Translations under genes and position numbers: made by a program | DNA from: Acanthosepion lycidas | Lineage: Eukaryota > Mollusca > Cephalopoda > Sepiida > Sepiidae | Assembly: GCA_963932145.1 (NCBI GenBank) | Contig: OZ010574.1 | Coordinates: 77,827,643 to 77,891,642 of the forward strand | Length of the DNA: 64,000 nucleotides | Direction: 5' to 3' | Notes under the pieces: model-generated | What the model was told of the DNA's origin: nothing | Databases searched by the model: none | The model's input: the letters and a program-made list of their open reading frames with translations, nothing else | Part shown: piece by piece, positions 52,190 to 63,433 of the stretch | Numbering within the stretch: position 1 is the first letter of the stretch | Layout of the letters: each line of letters opens with the position of its first letter

Positions 52190-53590
52190 TCCTGCTTTTT
52201 CGCTTGTTGGACTCCTCTGTAGTTCCTGTTTTTATAAACACTGGGGGCCCTCTGATCCCTCAATTTATCGACCTATTAGTCTCTTACCTCTTTTCGGCAA
52301 ATTACTCGGGTTTTAATCAATGCCGAATTGGTTAAGCGTTTTAGTTCACACAACCTCCTTTCGGACAAATAATATGGCTTCCGTTTCGTTGACGTGTTAA
52401 CAGCCATCACTGAATTTGTCTACCAAGCTTGAGATAAGAAAGGCGAAACTCGGGATATGGCTATAGATATCTCGAAGGCGTTCGATAGGGTTTAACATGC
52501 TAGCCTTCTATGCAAGCGTAAGGGCTTGCGGGTGTCACGGGACGAATATCTGGCTTAATCCAATCATTCTTAACAAATCATGTAATGAATGTTGTGTCGA
52601 ATGGACACACTTCCAGATGATTTCATAGTAACGCAGGGGTATCCCAGGGCTCTATCATTGAATCTACGTTTCTGATCTTCATCAATAATCTCCCCAACGT
52701 CATCAGTTCCTAACTTGGTATTCTTGCAGATGACATAATCATTTACTCCGCTTTTAGTAGCAAATCCGACAAAGTAAGCCTGGTAACAACTCTTGAAAAG
52801 AATCTCCAATCAATGATTAACTGGGGCAAGAAATGGATTGTAAATTTGAACGCCTCCAAAACCAAACGACTTTCATTTACTCATCACAGAGAACCTTTTC
52901 TGCCTGCCATCAGCATGGGTGATGCTAAACTCCAGGAGAGTAAAACACTACTTGGTTTCACGTTTCCTACTAACATCGTCTACTGCAAGGAAAATTGGTT
53001 CACTGTGTCGTCACAGATAATTTTTCTTCTTGCACATTTATAAATCTACCACTCATCCGTGGATTAAATTCTGTTGCCATAGTTGATCTGGTGAACCTGT
53101 TGCACATTTCGAGATTCTTGACAAAATACAAAGAAAGATCTGTAAATTTAATCGATTCTGATTTGGCATCTCGACTACAGTCACTTTCTCACTGACGTGA
53201 CGCGGCTTCTTTCTGTCTTTTCTACAAATATTTTCATGGTAACTGCATTGACGAGATGTTTTCCCTGGATACCGACTACATGGATTTAAGCATGCTACTC
53301 GATTAGCAAATAGATATCACCGTTTTACTGTTGCACTAGTTAGATACAAACACCACTTCTACTTTAAGAGTTTTTTTAACGTAGTTCTCATCTGTGAAAG
53401 TCGATTCCGATTACAATCTTTAAAAATTTAAATGCAACGTCAATCGCCATTTTCTATCTTCTTGAATCCTGTTTCATTTTTGTTCTTTCCTCATTTCTCC
53501 CCATTCTGAGTCTCTCTTTCAATCCTTGTAACCCCCTCTCCGTGTTCTATCAGCATTATCGCCTTATTTGGGGTGAAATGATTAAAAAAA
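52190..53590 (+). pseudogene. LINE family J reverse transcriptase to 3' end, fullest RT copy
   Basis: Starts within the RT N-terminal region ('SVVPVF' and 'DPSIYRPISLLPLFGKLL'-like pieces, about 52210-52310). Motif A is intact as 'MAIDISKAFDRV' (about 52456-52490) although a stop follows. Motif B reads 'GVSQGSIIESTFLIFINNLP' (about 52635-52700) and motif C reads 'GILADDIIIYSAFSSKSDKV' with both Asps (codons at 52727-52735). Next come 'MINWGKKWIVNLNASKTKRL' (52813-52875), then in other frames 'DLASRLQSLSH' and 'STNIFMVTALTRCF'. The 3' end at about 53565-53590 is CTTATTTGGGGTGAAATGAT then TAAAAAAAG. It has all three catalytic Asps but at least five stops and shifts. Confidence 0.88.
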
Positions 53591-54189
53591 GAAAAGAAAA
53601 ATAGATATCTACATTTGGTCATCGGTCAGGAAAAATTGCGTGTTATCGTATTTTCTCAGCTTTTACATTCAAAAGTTATCACGGGAATTTGATCGAAAAT
53701 TAAATTTCTAAAAACTTTACCTCTGAAGAAAAATAGGGCAAATCATTGGCTGTAGTAAAAATTTTCTTTCGTAATTATTTTTATACTAAAATCTCGAGTA
53801 GAATAAGAATGCTGAAAGAGACAGTGGCACTTTACTGTAATTCAGTTTCAACCATTAACTGCGTAAATCAACAACCAGACCTGAAGTCCTTAAGTCACAT
53901 GAAACCAAAATTCTGTGAATGAGTTTGCGAATGTCTAGAAAATGATAAATTAACTTCTAAATTGAGGACAGAACGATAATTGAAACCTGTGATATAATTA
54001 GATCGTTAGATTTGAAGTGCAGTATACTATTTCTATGTAAGGACCTCATTTGAACCGTCTTGAAAGACCAATTGAGAGAGTGATAAGGTGGTCGCTTATG
54101 CTTGCTTAAGTGTCTTTTGTTACTTGTAATAAATACAGGTGACGCAAAAGTGAAATGTAATCCTAATCTTGTTCAATTGTACTTTAATA
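53591..54189. other. No recognisable gene
   Basis: AT-rich DNA without supported features. Confidence 0.45.
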
Positions 54190-54580
54190 TTGATTTCTAA
54201 ATACCAACTAAGCTGGATATCTAGGATATATTGGATTGAATAAAAAAAGGAATTATTTATATTATTTACATTCGCAACAATGTAATCACGCCTTTACAGT
54301 TGTTGCCCCGTTTCGGCCATTGTACCCACTGGTATCTTTTTCGGGATCTGTCGAATAGGGTCAATTTCAGGAAACTTTGAGGATAGACTGTTCATGTCTA
54401 GAGAATCTAGCCTTTTTTTAGTAATACTATGTTATTGCTCATCCTGCTTTCACTAAGTGTGGTATGTGCGGGTGGTGTAAAGGATAGCGACTCGGATTGA
54501 GAAATCTGGTTCCTTACATTCACTTACGCGCAGGTAACCTTGGAAAAAGCATGAAGCCAACTCCTCCTCTCAGGTATGTG
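54190..54580 (+). repeat. SINE-like repeat plus tRNA-derived head
   Basis: The first part (54280-54380) resembles the repeat at 46345: CGTTTCGGCCATTGTACCCA preceded by CC, then a TTTTTCGGG segment where others have TCTTCAGG. From 54470 a tRNA-like head begins: GGGTGGTGTAAAGGATAGCG (A box), then an anticodon-arm-like region and TTCCTTACATTCACTTACGC, shared with 4904-5015. Whether these are one composite SINE or two adjacent elements is unclear. Confidence 0.55.
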
Positions 54581-54840
54581 CCAAATAGTAGGACATGTAT
54601 CTGGAAAAATCTTTGTTATAGCCCCAAAATTGTTAATGCAATATTCACTAAAAAAAATCATACAATCCAAAAAATATTTCGGCTTTAATTAACCTACAAA
54701 GAGTTGATAAGCCGTAAAAAAAAAACAAAAAACAAAAAACAAAAAAAACGGAAAAAACAAAAAACAAATCATCCACTGGTTCTGAACTACTCGTTAGTAA
54801 AGAGCTATGAGCTCGTCAGTACAGTAATTATTATTTCTTT
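54581..54840. other. A-rich low complexity; no gene
   Basis: AAAAACAAAAAAC-type runs at 54715-54770 form a poly-A-like tail of an undefined element. Nothing else was recognised. Confidence 0.6.
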
Positions 54841-54887
54841 TGTTTATCACTCTTTCCAGCTCTCCCATTTCCTTTCGGATTTTTCAC

Positions 54888-54908
54888 CTGAAGAAGACTC
54901 ATCCGAAA
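54888..54908 (+). ncRNA. Hammerhead-ribozyme-like core, degraded stem
   Basis: CTGAAGA at 54888-54894, then AGACTCATCC, then GAAA at 54905-54908 and CGTTGTGG. The core strands fit CUGANGA and GAAA, but the stem II between them pairs poorly here. Confidence 0.22.
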
Positions 54909-57240
54909 CGTTGTGGTAAGACCGAAAACAGTCCTAAGAATCATTTGATCAATTCTTGTATTACGTTCTGTAATCTTGATGTTTACTGAACTTAGATTAG
55001 TTTGTGACACGATCAAATGCAGACAAATGCATGATGGGAAGACAGAATAGCACTTTAATATTGAGGGCCTTTTCGCCTTGAAAATAACTACCAAATACTG
55101 AACATTGGTGGAATTATTGTGACCACCAAGTATGGAAGAAATTAACATTAATCCTAACGTTTACAAATGAAATTTGAAAAGGTAGAAACAGCGTCTTAAC
55201 CATAAACCAAAATAACTCGCGAGAAATTTCGCCGATAGACCATCACACACAGACAGGTGCCATAAGTATTATTTATAGCATGCTGAACATAGTGGAATAT
55301 AATATTGCAGCTGTGAAAATAAAATCAGGTTTTGCATATTTCCATAAGATGACAAAATTTATGACTCTTGCTTGGAGCAGCGTCCATAAAAATAACTTCG
55401 CGATATTTTTGCAAGTTTTGGGTCTTCTTACAGTGCAATGAATCGGGTGATGGTTTAAGTTAATTCGGACATGACAATGAAGGTAGAGAAAGCATTTATT
55501 GTCTTGAAGCAGATAACGAGATATTTGGCACTGGTATTAATAGCATATACTAACCTCGGGTATTAAAAAGTAATTTTAAAATTATTTTTAAAAACTTCTA
55601 CCTGGGAATAAAAAGAATAATCCCCTCGTCCCAAGTCTTTAAAAGACAATATTTTTTGCTAGTATATCTTAGTACATGTAAATACAATATCACCCTTTGT
55701 TACCCCTTCCAGAATAAAGAAAGAATAGTCAAGTTCTATACTAGTTTATATTGTAATATATATTGTACAATATAATGTAGTAAACATTAATACTTATCGT
55801 TTGAAATGATTTGGTACTGCTACAAGTTTCACTGTAAATAAAAAATACAACGTGTTTCACCATTTATAATACGCACACAAGTGTAGCTACATTTTATGAA
55901 CAATGTATATTTAAAAATAAAAGTGGTATTATCTGGGGAGAGACAATGAGTTTAATGGAAGTTAATATAATGTCACGTCGAGCTGACCCAGACAATGGGC
56001 GAGCTATGGAAGAAAGGTTCATTCGCCCATTTTCATTTCCTCCATGATGGGGATTATTACGTCCATGATATAATACCGTATTTCACGGACGGAACAGAAT
56101 GGCTGAACGGAAAAGGAATGACAAACATGCTTTATTCTTAGATAGAGTTTTATACTGCTAAGTCGTACACAAAATTATATATGCATATATACATTTGTCC
56201 CACGCAGAGAAAATATAATCCATGTGTACACAACAAGCAATGTGAAAAGATAACGAAAAGATAGGGCCTTACATATAATTCTCAACGGTCATATAATTCT
56301 TCTGGGTTTTTGGAAAAAAGCCATATTTAGGATTCTAGTGCTATGTCGCCAGTGAGGTCTGCAAACCTGAGATATTTTCTATATCTGGTGAAGATTTATT
56401 TCCATAGGAAAACGGTGCCATGGGATTGCAAGCTGCACCACGCTGCAGCTAGTTGTCTCGAGCAGAAGCCCAGGCGAGGCAACTGCTCGGTTTGACTCCT
56501 GGAAACTGACTAATTGCCACCTTCATCATTATGTAGTGACGTCACTAAGTGGCTGTCACGTGACCCAAGTGACTTCGTCTACACCAAAAGGAGATAATCG
56601 CCTTTGGTATCCCTACAAGTTCTTTTGCCGCTATTACCAATAAAAGAAACATTGTAATTAGAGAGTGCACACCTGCTCTCTTCTTTAAGATGACACGCCC
56701 GTGATGAGACTTTTTCTCAAAATACAACTTTTTGACAAAATTTTCTATATAGGTAAATAACTATTTAGAATATGTAGAACTATTTAGAATGGTTGGATAA
56801 TTTTCGCACTGTCAGTGAACGATTTCTTTTTTTTATTACAAGCAGCACAAGTTCTGCTCGATTATTAAGAGTTTCTCGGAATATGTATCACTTTCAATAG
56901 TTTCTCGGTCAAATTCGAAGCATCGGTATCAAAATCTTATCTCGACTTGGCCCATCAAATCATTCCCTAATGCGTTCTCGAATCGTTCCTGTAAACAAAG
57001 GCTTAAGTTTCAAGCAAAACTTGACGTATATTCACTGTAAATCTTACGCTCACACAGTAAATTAACTTTTTCAGTTGTGTCTCCCTATCAACTGATTAGC
57101 CTACGAGAGAATATATATTCATACATACGCACTAAGGTCCACTCTGATTGGTTCCCAAGTTCCATCAAAACCGCACAAACATTTCTTGAGTTATATCAAA
57201 AATCGTTTCATACTTTCCTGCCAAACCTCTCTTTTTCTCG
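54909..57240. other. No recognisable gene
   Basis: A long AT-rich stretch. Frames are at most about 105 codons and lack recognisable motifs. Nothing could be supported. Confidence 0.4.
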
Positions 57241-58164
57241 TTATATACTAGCATGATACCCGGCGTTGTTCGGGCCACGACATTTTCCTTGCTGACCTGT
57301 AGCAGTTACTTTGAAAAATCTGCGTATCGCATAAAATTATATTAGTAAAATTGTCGTAATGAAAGCATTTCCATAGATTTAAACATTTTGCTAGCTGTTT
57401 ATTTCATATGCGCCATCTTCTAACATAAATAGCAGCATGGCCCGGCGTTGCCCGTGCATGATTCAAACATTGTACGACTCATACAGCAATCGCTATCACT
57501 TGACTTAAAATATTTTTGCCCTTCCTTGCCTTTAAAGGAGTGCCCTTTGCCGTGCTGATGTTGCTACATGCCTTACTTCTCACACTGCGAATTTTTTCTA
57601 AGCTCTATACTAAACATTAAATCTGTTGCGAAAAACGAACTAAACAAAATGAACACAAAACGATCAGCTTTAAAAAAAAGACTCATAACTGGAAAAACCG
57701 AATGAAACAAGAATGTTAACAACAAATACTTTTTCACACCCAACCCAGTTCTGCGGAATCAGAATCAACGTTGAGTTTAAGCAATCGAATGAGCCAAATG
57801 GAGTAAAGTGCCATGCAGATTTAAATTTTTCCCACTTGTGACGAATGCAGCTATCGATTTTTTTTGCATGCTAGTTAACATTCGTGTCAGTCAGCTGTTG
57901 GCTCTCATGCTGGCCAATATAATCTTCCTGCCTATTCGTGGCAGCCAGCTATAGGATCTCACTCTGGCCAGTAGAAAATGACAGCAAACTACATGAAAAC
58001 TGCTGTACAAGCATGAAAAAATCGATTATTTCCACTATCGATGGGAGTTGGGAAATGCAAAGCCAGTCTTGGCCTTCCCGCTAACTTGGAGCATGTGCAT
58101 GTAAATTTTGGTGCAAATCCGTCGAAAATTGCGGCCATGCATTCGTTACACACACACATCATGC

Positions 58165-58168
<4 letters not shown>
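57241..58168. repeat. Dispersed repeat with CCCGGCGTTGCCCG motif and 54-bp tandem
   Basis: GCATGATACCCGGCGTTGTT followed by CGGG (57251-57274) and GCATGGCCCGGCGTTGCCCG (57435-57454) are two forms of one motif about 180 bp apart. I have seen this motif as a common dispersed repeat in invertebrates. From 57881 a unit with TTCGTGTCAGTCAGCTGTTG and CTGGCCA repeats once with a period of 54 bp (57935). No coding content. It ends at a TA array before the Penelope-like element. Confidence 0.55.

Positions 58169-58221
<53 letters not shown>
58169..58221. repeat. (TA)n microsatellite
   Basis: About 26 TA units, directly abutting the 5' truncation point of the Penelope-like element. The reading frame 58041-58290 through it is an artefactual fusion. 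Confidence 0.97.
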
Positions 58222-58225
<4 letters not shown>

Positions 58226-59930
58226 AAACATAATGCTTCGCAACAATCTAATCGACAAGGAAACACGCACAGCACTTACACCCAGAAACATTACACCTGC
58301 TCGTTTCTATCTCCTTCCTAAAATACACAAAAGCAACAACCCAGGAAGGCCGGTTATTTCATCGTTCAACTGCCACACGACAAAAATTTCCAAATACATA
58401 GATCATTACATACAACCGCTAGCTAAGGAAGTAAAATCATACATCAGAGACACAACAGATCTACTGAACAAAATTAATCACATACAAACAGTACCAGAGA
58501 AAGCTACTCTAGTGACTATGGACGTTAGGTCACTCTATTCAAACATTAAAAACATCGAAGGGCTAACCGCCCTTCAAGAAGCACTTACTAAAAGAAGAAA
58601 ACAAGACACCCCCCACAGAAGTCATCATAAAACTCATGGAGCATGTCCTTACATTGAATACTTTCAACTTCAATGGAGCACACTACCTTCAAATAAGAGG
58701 TTGTGCCATGGGCACCATAGCAGCTCCATCATATGCTACAATATTCATGGGAAAATTTGAGGAGACCCATATCTATCCAATCATTGGTAGCGACTGCGTA
58801 TTCTATGCAAGATATATCGATGATATATTCTTTGTATACACGGGTAGTGATGACAAACTTACCCAATTCCTTATGACCCTAAACACAGTGCACGACTCAA
58901 TTAAGTTTGACTATGAAAAATCCACAACATCAGTAACATTTTTAGACACCCGCATTTACATAGATGAAAACAGGAAACTACAAACGACACTACACACTAA
59001 AATCAACGACACCCACAACTATCTACACTTTAAGTCTTCCCGCCCTAAACACCTCAAAGAGAACCTTCCCTATTCACAAGCACTTAGACTCAGAAGGATA
59101 TGTTCTAACAATGAAGAATTAAATAAACACATTGAAAATCTGGAGCATCAATTCACAACACGTGGCTATAAACAACACCTAATCAGGGAACAAATAAATA
59201 AAGCAATTTCCACACCTAGAGAAGCCACCCTAATGTACAAGATTAAAAATAAATCTAGCCGCATCCCTCTAGTAACCACTTTCAACCCCACTCTGCCTCC
59301 ACTATCCCAAATAATCAAACGTCGCTGGGAAATACTACATCTCAAACCAGACCTAAAAAACTGTTTAAGGAACCTGGCCTTCTTGCATATCGTAGTACTA
59401 AGAACCTACAAGAAATCATAGGTAGTAACCACATTTCAGGGGACAAGGTAATCCGTAATAAACTAAGAACAAAAACAACAGGATTTTCCCAACCATGCAA
59501 CAACAAAAGAAGTTTATGTTGCAACCATATTGAAAACACGAATTCATTCACTAGCTCAGTCACTAAATCTACTTTCAAAATCTACCACGATTCTAACTGT
59601 AGAAGTCATAACATAATTTACCTCCTAGAATGCACACTATGCCAGAAACAATATGTAGGAAAATCTGAATGGCCCTTTCACTACAGAATTAACAATTATC
59701 GTAAACGAATTAAGTCGACTCCCCATGAAAAATTATTACCTGTAGAACAACATTTCCGCCTGGAAAAACATGATTTCAAAACCCATGCCAAATTCACTAT
59801 AATTGAGAGAATAGAAAAGTTCAGAGCAGATAACATTAGAAAGATTTTAGAGTCGCATGAAAATAAGTGGATACAACGTCTAAAAACAAAATATCCAGCC
59901 AGGCTAAATCACAAATTTAACAATATATAG
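58222..59930 (+). pseudogene. Penelope-like RT with C-terminal GIY-YIG domain, two frameshifts
   Basis: Frame 1 (58222-58613): 'RNITPARFYLLPKIHKSNNP', 'GRPVISSFN' and motif A 'LVTMDVRSLYSNIKNIEG'. A one-base indel in a C run near 58609-58614 shifts to frame 2 (to about 59360): motif B 'RGCAMGTIAAPSYATIFMGK', motif C 'YARYIDDIFFVYTGSD', and 'TTSVTFLDTRIYID'. A one-base loss in an A run near 59354-59360 shifts back for the C-terminal domain: 'GFSQPCNNKRSLCCNHI', then 'SHNIIYLLECTLCQKQYVGK' (the GIY-YIG equivalent, with CxxC), 'PFHYRINNYRKRI' (conserved Arg), ending in TAG at 59928-59930. RT motif C has the RYIDD form typical of Penelope-like elements. Both catalytic domains would be complete apart from the two shifts and the missing N-terminus. 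Family: RT and telomerase relatives, mobilising by target-primed synthesis. Confidence 0.93.
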
Positions 59931-60027
59931 ATATAACTCAACAAATCAAAACCTACCCACATTTCTCACCCACACAAGACAGACAGGCTTACGGAGGTGT
60001 GGAGGCCTCATACTTATACACTCACCC

Positions 60028-60165
60028 ACACGAATATACACATTTACACACATCATACGCACTCACTCCCTAATGAGCCAAATGATAACACACACCCACA
60101 GCAATACACACGCTTACACATATCATACTCACTCACTCCCTAAGAACCAAATAACACACAAACAA
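60028..60165. repeat. CA-rich ~70-bp minisatellite, two units
   Basis: The unit with CCCACACGAATATACACATT, CATCATACGCACTCACTCCC and AATGATAACACACAC repeats once as CCACAGCAATACACACGCTT, ATCATACTCACTCACTCCC and AAATAACACACA. It lies in the 3' untranslated part of the Penelope-like element. Confidence 0.8.
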
Positions 60166-60426
60166 ACACTAAACAGAGACACATCCCCTCACCAAGTCCA
60201 ATAAAACTGTCAAACTGACCAGAGAATTCATAGCAGCATGTATCTATCCAGCTCTTATCTCAAATAACAACTTAAAAGAGACTGTTTGACCAACACAAGG
60301 AATGTTAAAAGATTCATGTTAAAAAGATAAAAAACAAATGAAAACTACAGACAAAAGTTCATTTTCTCCATCAAGACATTCATTTCTGTAGTTTAGTGCT
60401 AGCAGCAAGCAGAAATATTTCTCCTC

Positions 60427-60451
60427 CCGATGATGGCCATTTCGGTCGAAA
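60427..60451 (+). ncRNA. Hammerhead-ribozyme-like motif near Penelope 3' end
   Basis: CCGATGA (60427-60433), T, GGCC, ATTTC, GGTC, GAAA (60448-60451), CTAGTCGAG. GGCC and GGTC pair as a four-base-pair stem II with one G-U. The core strand has C where hammerheads have the conserved U (CUGANGA), which would be expected to weaken or abolish activity. Hammerhead motifs are known from Penelope-like elements, so the context fits. Confidence 0.4.
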
Positions 60452-60540
60452 CTAGTCGAGGAATCTAAATGGAATAATAATAAAAAAAACGAAAGAATAT
60501 TAATCTACAACCCAGTGCGTCTAAAGATTTTAATTTTGTT

Positions 60541-60542
<2 letters not shown>

Positions 60543-60615
<73 letters not shown>
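60543..60615. repeat. (TA)n microsatellite
   Basis: About 36 TA units, immediately downstream of the Penelope-like element. Confidence 0.97.
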
Positions 60616-60618
<3 letters not shown>

Positions 60619-60677
60619 TTGAGCACTTTTTTATTATTTTAGCTGTTGGTAGGGAGAGCTTTACCTTTGATTGTGGT

Positions 60678-60743
60678 AGATGCTATTTTCAGTGCCCTAA
60701 TTATTTTATTAGATGCTTTTGTCAGTACACTAATTATTTTATA
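60678..60743. repeat. 33-bp tandem repeat, two units
   Basis: AGATGCTATTTTCAGTGCCC continuing TAATTATTTTATT is followed by AGATGCTTTTGTCAGTACAC continuing TAATTATTTTATA. Confidence 0.88.
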
Positions 60744-60756
60744 TTCAATGTTTTTT

Positions 60757-60805
60757 TTTTAAGCATTTCACCCCAAGCAAGTCAGAAGTGCCGTTAGCAT
60801 CGTAA
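60757..60805 (-). pseudogene. LINE family J terminal tail, minus strand
   Basis: On the minus strand the sequence ends CTTGCTTGGGGTGAAATGCT followed by a run of A, the family J terminus. Only the last 40-50 bp are recognisable. Confidence 0.55.
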
Positions 60806-61829
60806 TCGGTTAGCAATATCTTTTGGTTGATGACTAAAAATTAACTTCCGCATTTTGACTGTATACATGGGTTTCATTTGGATACTATGTGTATTTAAAG
60901 TAGTTTCCGGTTATTATTTTTTAGTTAGGAGGACTTGTGTTTGTTTAGGTTTCATTTGCTTACTTTTTGTGTATCGTTCTTTGAAAAAAACGCTGAGTCA
61001 CCGGAAGTTAACGGCATTCGTTCTGTTTTTCGCGGTGACGCTTTCAGACGTTTGAGTAGCCGGTAGTAACTTCCGGTCGGGTGCGATACACTTACCCGTG
61101 CTTTCAAATTGATTTCGTGCAAAAACAATTGTTTTTCCAATTTTAGATTATGATATTATGGTGTTCTCGTGTGGATTGGACTTATGCACTAGGTCATCTG
61201 CGAAATTCGGTTGTTAGATACCGTGCTATAGAAGGCAACCATATATCATAATATTTATATACATAATGTCCACCTGTCTTATAATACACAACTTAGTATG
61301 CATAATTTGTATATAGCTACATTGAAGTCCAGTGAAGTACGTGTGTACATCAGCTACCACCATTAATATGAGTTGTGTGCAGAGGATGGCACTTCGAGTG
61401 GAAGCATCCACTTGTGTTGTGGTATATTCGGCAGACATCGGATTACCACTCGACTGTAGAAGTTAATTACTTTGTCTGCCAAAGAGCGACATGTAGGGGG
61501 GGGGGGCAGAGAAAGAATCAGCAACAAGGAAATAGCTTGATTTAATTTATTAATTTAATATAATCATTTATCGATATAGGCCAGCTGTTGACACTTTTTT
61601 CGATCAAGTTTCTAATCTCGATCTGTTTGTATTTATGTAGGGACGGAAAGGTGTCTTTGAGGCGAAGAGTTGTTAGTATGTATGCCCAAGAGACCAACAC
61701 AACGTGGAGGGTGGGGAAGAGGAAAGAGTGAATAAGAAAGGATGGAATAAGGAGTAAAAAAAAAAGAGACGGAGAAGCATACAGAGAATGACAGTGTGCA
61801 GGAGAAGGACAGAGATAATTTCAGAGTCT
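60806..61829. other. No recognisable gene
   Basis: AT-rich DNA with a poly-G run at 61497-61506. The 66- and 70-codon frames lack motifs. Confidence 0.4.
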
Positions 61830-62180
61830 ATGAATTACAGACTTTATGAATTTAAGCGCAGTTCGAGATTCGCTGCAAGATCTCATCAGTTCACAGTTAA
61901 AATGTAACCGTAAGTTTTATGGTAACAGCTTCTTCTCGCGTACTTCTCATTTGTGGAACTCTTTTCCAGTTTTTTGCTTTCTGGTTTGTCTTTGATCTTC
62001 AAAAATTTAAAATTTAAATGCAGTGTCAATCGTTATCTTCTCTCTTTTTAATTCTTGTTCTTTTATTGTTTGTTCTCCTTAATAATATTTTTCTTTTTCT
62101 CATTCTTTCACGCTCAGTAAACTCCCTTGCGGATTAGGGGCTTCATTGCCTTGCTTGAGGTGAAATGATTGACAAAAATA
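61830..62180 (+). pseudogene. LINE family J tail
   Basis: 'RLYEFKRSSRFAARSHQFTV' (about 61840-61900) corresponds to the 'RLYEFKRITRLAARSPHFTM' block at 43384-43824. The tail ends at 62146-62175 with CTTGCTTGAGGTGAAATGAT. Short 5'-truncated copy. Confidence 0.8.
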
Positions 62181-62347
62181 CATACATACAATATCCTGAA
62201 AATATACTTAATAAAGAAACATTATTAATGTGTTTTTAATCAAGGTTTCGAAAACGCAGAGCATGTTAGTGTTACTGATATTGTAAATGATAGGAAATTT
62301 GATATAGACGTTTTAAGTTTTCGTCATTGTGGTTATAGTGATTTGTA

Positions 62348-63292
62348 CGAGGGCCATTCAAAAGGTCTGAGTCTTACCCAGAAAGAAAAATCATAACTGA
62401 ACATTTTCGATAAGGTAGCACATTACCATTTATAAAACTAGAAAAATAATTCAGTTTTATGTCTTAATTACTGTGCAGATGAGGCCCATACAAATGTAAG
62501 AAGTATCCGGTAAATCTAAAAATGGACAAAACAGATATACCTGTCATAAAGTATCTGCAAAAAAAAAAGGTATGACATCCAGGGAAATCCATGAGGTCAT
62601 AGTACAGGCACCGTCTGAAGACTCTCCTTCCTATGTAATTGTGGCTTGTGGAATTTAATCACGGCAGGAACAGTACAAAAAATGAACCTCGGTCAGGTGA
62701 CAGACGTCTTACTCCCCAGCAGATAACTAATTCCATAGACATTAATTTTGGTTCGGTTCATACTAATTTAACTGAGATCTTGGGGATTAGCAAGCTGTCT
62801 GCAAGATGGATCCAAGAATGCTGACACCAGAGAAGAAGATGAAAACTGTTGCCATTTCCAGGACACTTCCGACTCGCTTGAATCAAAGATTCAAAGTGTA
62901 CAGTTGAAACACTTTGATTCTCCAGCCCCGAAGAAGTTCAAGCAGGTAGCGTCTGTTGACAAGGTGATGGCTTCTGTTTTGGGGATTCTCAAGGCGTAAT
63001 AATGATAGATTACCTGGAAAAGGGGAAAATCTATTAATAGACAGTACTATGCATTGGAATTAAGACAAATGAAAGCAGCAATGAAGTCGAAACTCAGAGG
63101 GAAGCTGAGAGCAAGTATACTCTTGTTCCAGGGTAACATGATGTTCACATATGTTGCAGTAGCTGAAGCAGCCAAGTGTCGCTTTGAATTGCCATGCCAC
63201 CCACTTACTCACAGAATTTAGCTCCATCTGACTTCTTCCTGTTTGTTAAACTCAAATCCCACCTGCGTGGTCGCTGTTATGATGTGGGGGTC
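62348..63292 (+). pseudogene. Mariner element, 3' end lost
   Basis: The 5' end CGAGGGCCATTCAAAAGGTC at 62348 follows a TA and fits a mariner-type terminus (CGAGGGxCxTTCAAAAxGTx). The transposase would start at the ATG at 62522. Recognisable blocks in shifting frames are 'SARWIQEC' (62795-62820), then the region with CCCGAAGAAGTTCAAGCAGG, 'GDSQGVIMIDYLEKGK' (about 62980-63030) and 'QNLAPSDFFLFVKLKSHLRG' (about 63210-63270), which holds the third catalytic Asp. The second block (HQDNAPxH type) is destroyed near 63130-63160. Sequence stops matching after GTTATGATGTGGGGG, where a probable LTR begins at 63293. Many stops and shifts; no right terminal repeat. Confidence 0.82.
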
Positions 63293-63433
63293 TGGTAAGA
63301 CAACACTTAACAGATTCATGATAGTAGTATACAATACTCAACTAGACAAGTCAATGCAATAGTATTATCCTTTTTTTCCCTAGACAATTAGACAGGACTA
63401 CTTATCATGATAGTAAGGAAGCTTACCACAACA
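63293..63433 (-). repeat. Candidate Gypsy 3' LTR
   Basis: On the minus strand the segment from TGTTGTGGTAAGCTTCC (63433) to TGTTGTCTTACCA (63293) has TG…CA ends. It follows the integrase ORF and a purine-rich GAAAAGGTGAGA stretch that could be the polypurine tract. At about 141 bp it would be a short LTR. No second LTR is in the window, so the boundaries are inferred. Confidence 0.35.

Larger units (their letters stand above)
58222..60542 (+). mobile_element. Penelope-like retroelement, 5'-truncated
   Basis: Contains the RT-plus-GIY-YIG coding region (58222-59930) and a 3' region of about 600 bp with a CA-rich two-unit minisatellite (60028-60165) and a hammerhead-like motif (60427-60451). 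It begins immediately after one TA array and ends (GTTCAA) immediately before another, at 60543. Only the sequence shortly before the 'LPKIHK' motif is present, so the N-terminal part is missing. No duplicated pseudo-LTR was found. Confidence 0.9.

Noticed and set aside
52005..52241. 78-codon Phe/Leu/Ser-rich minus-strand frame as a membrane protein
   Set aside because: It is the complement of a purine-rich tandem repeat; the hydrophobicity is a composition artefact.
58041..58221. N-terminal extension of the Penelope frame through the TA array
   Set aside because: The upstream 180 bp belongs to a different dispersed repeat; the open frame is a chance join through (TA)n.
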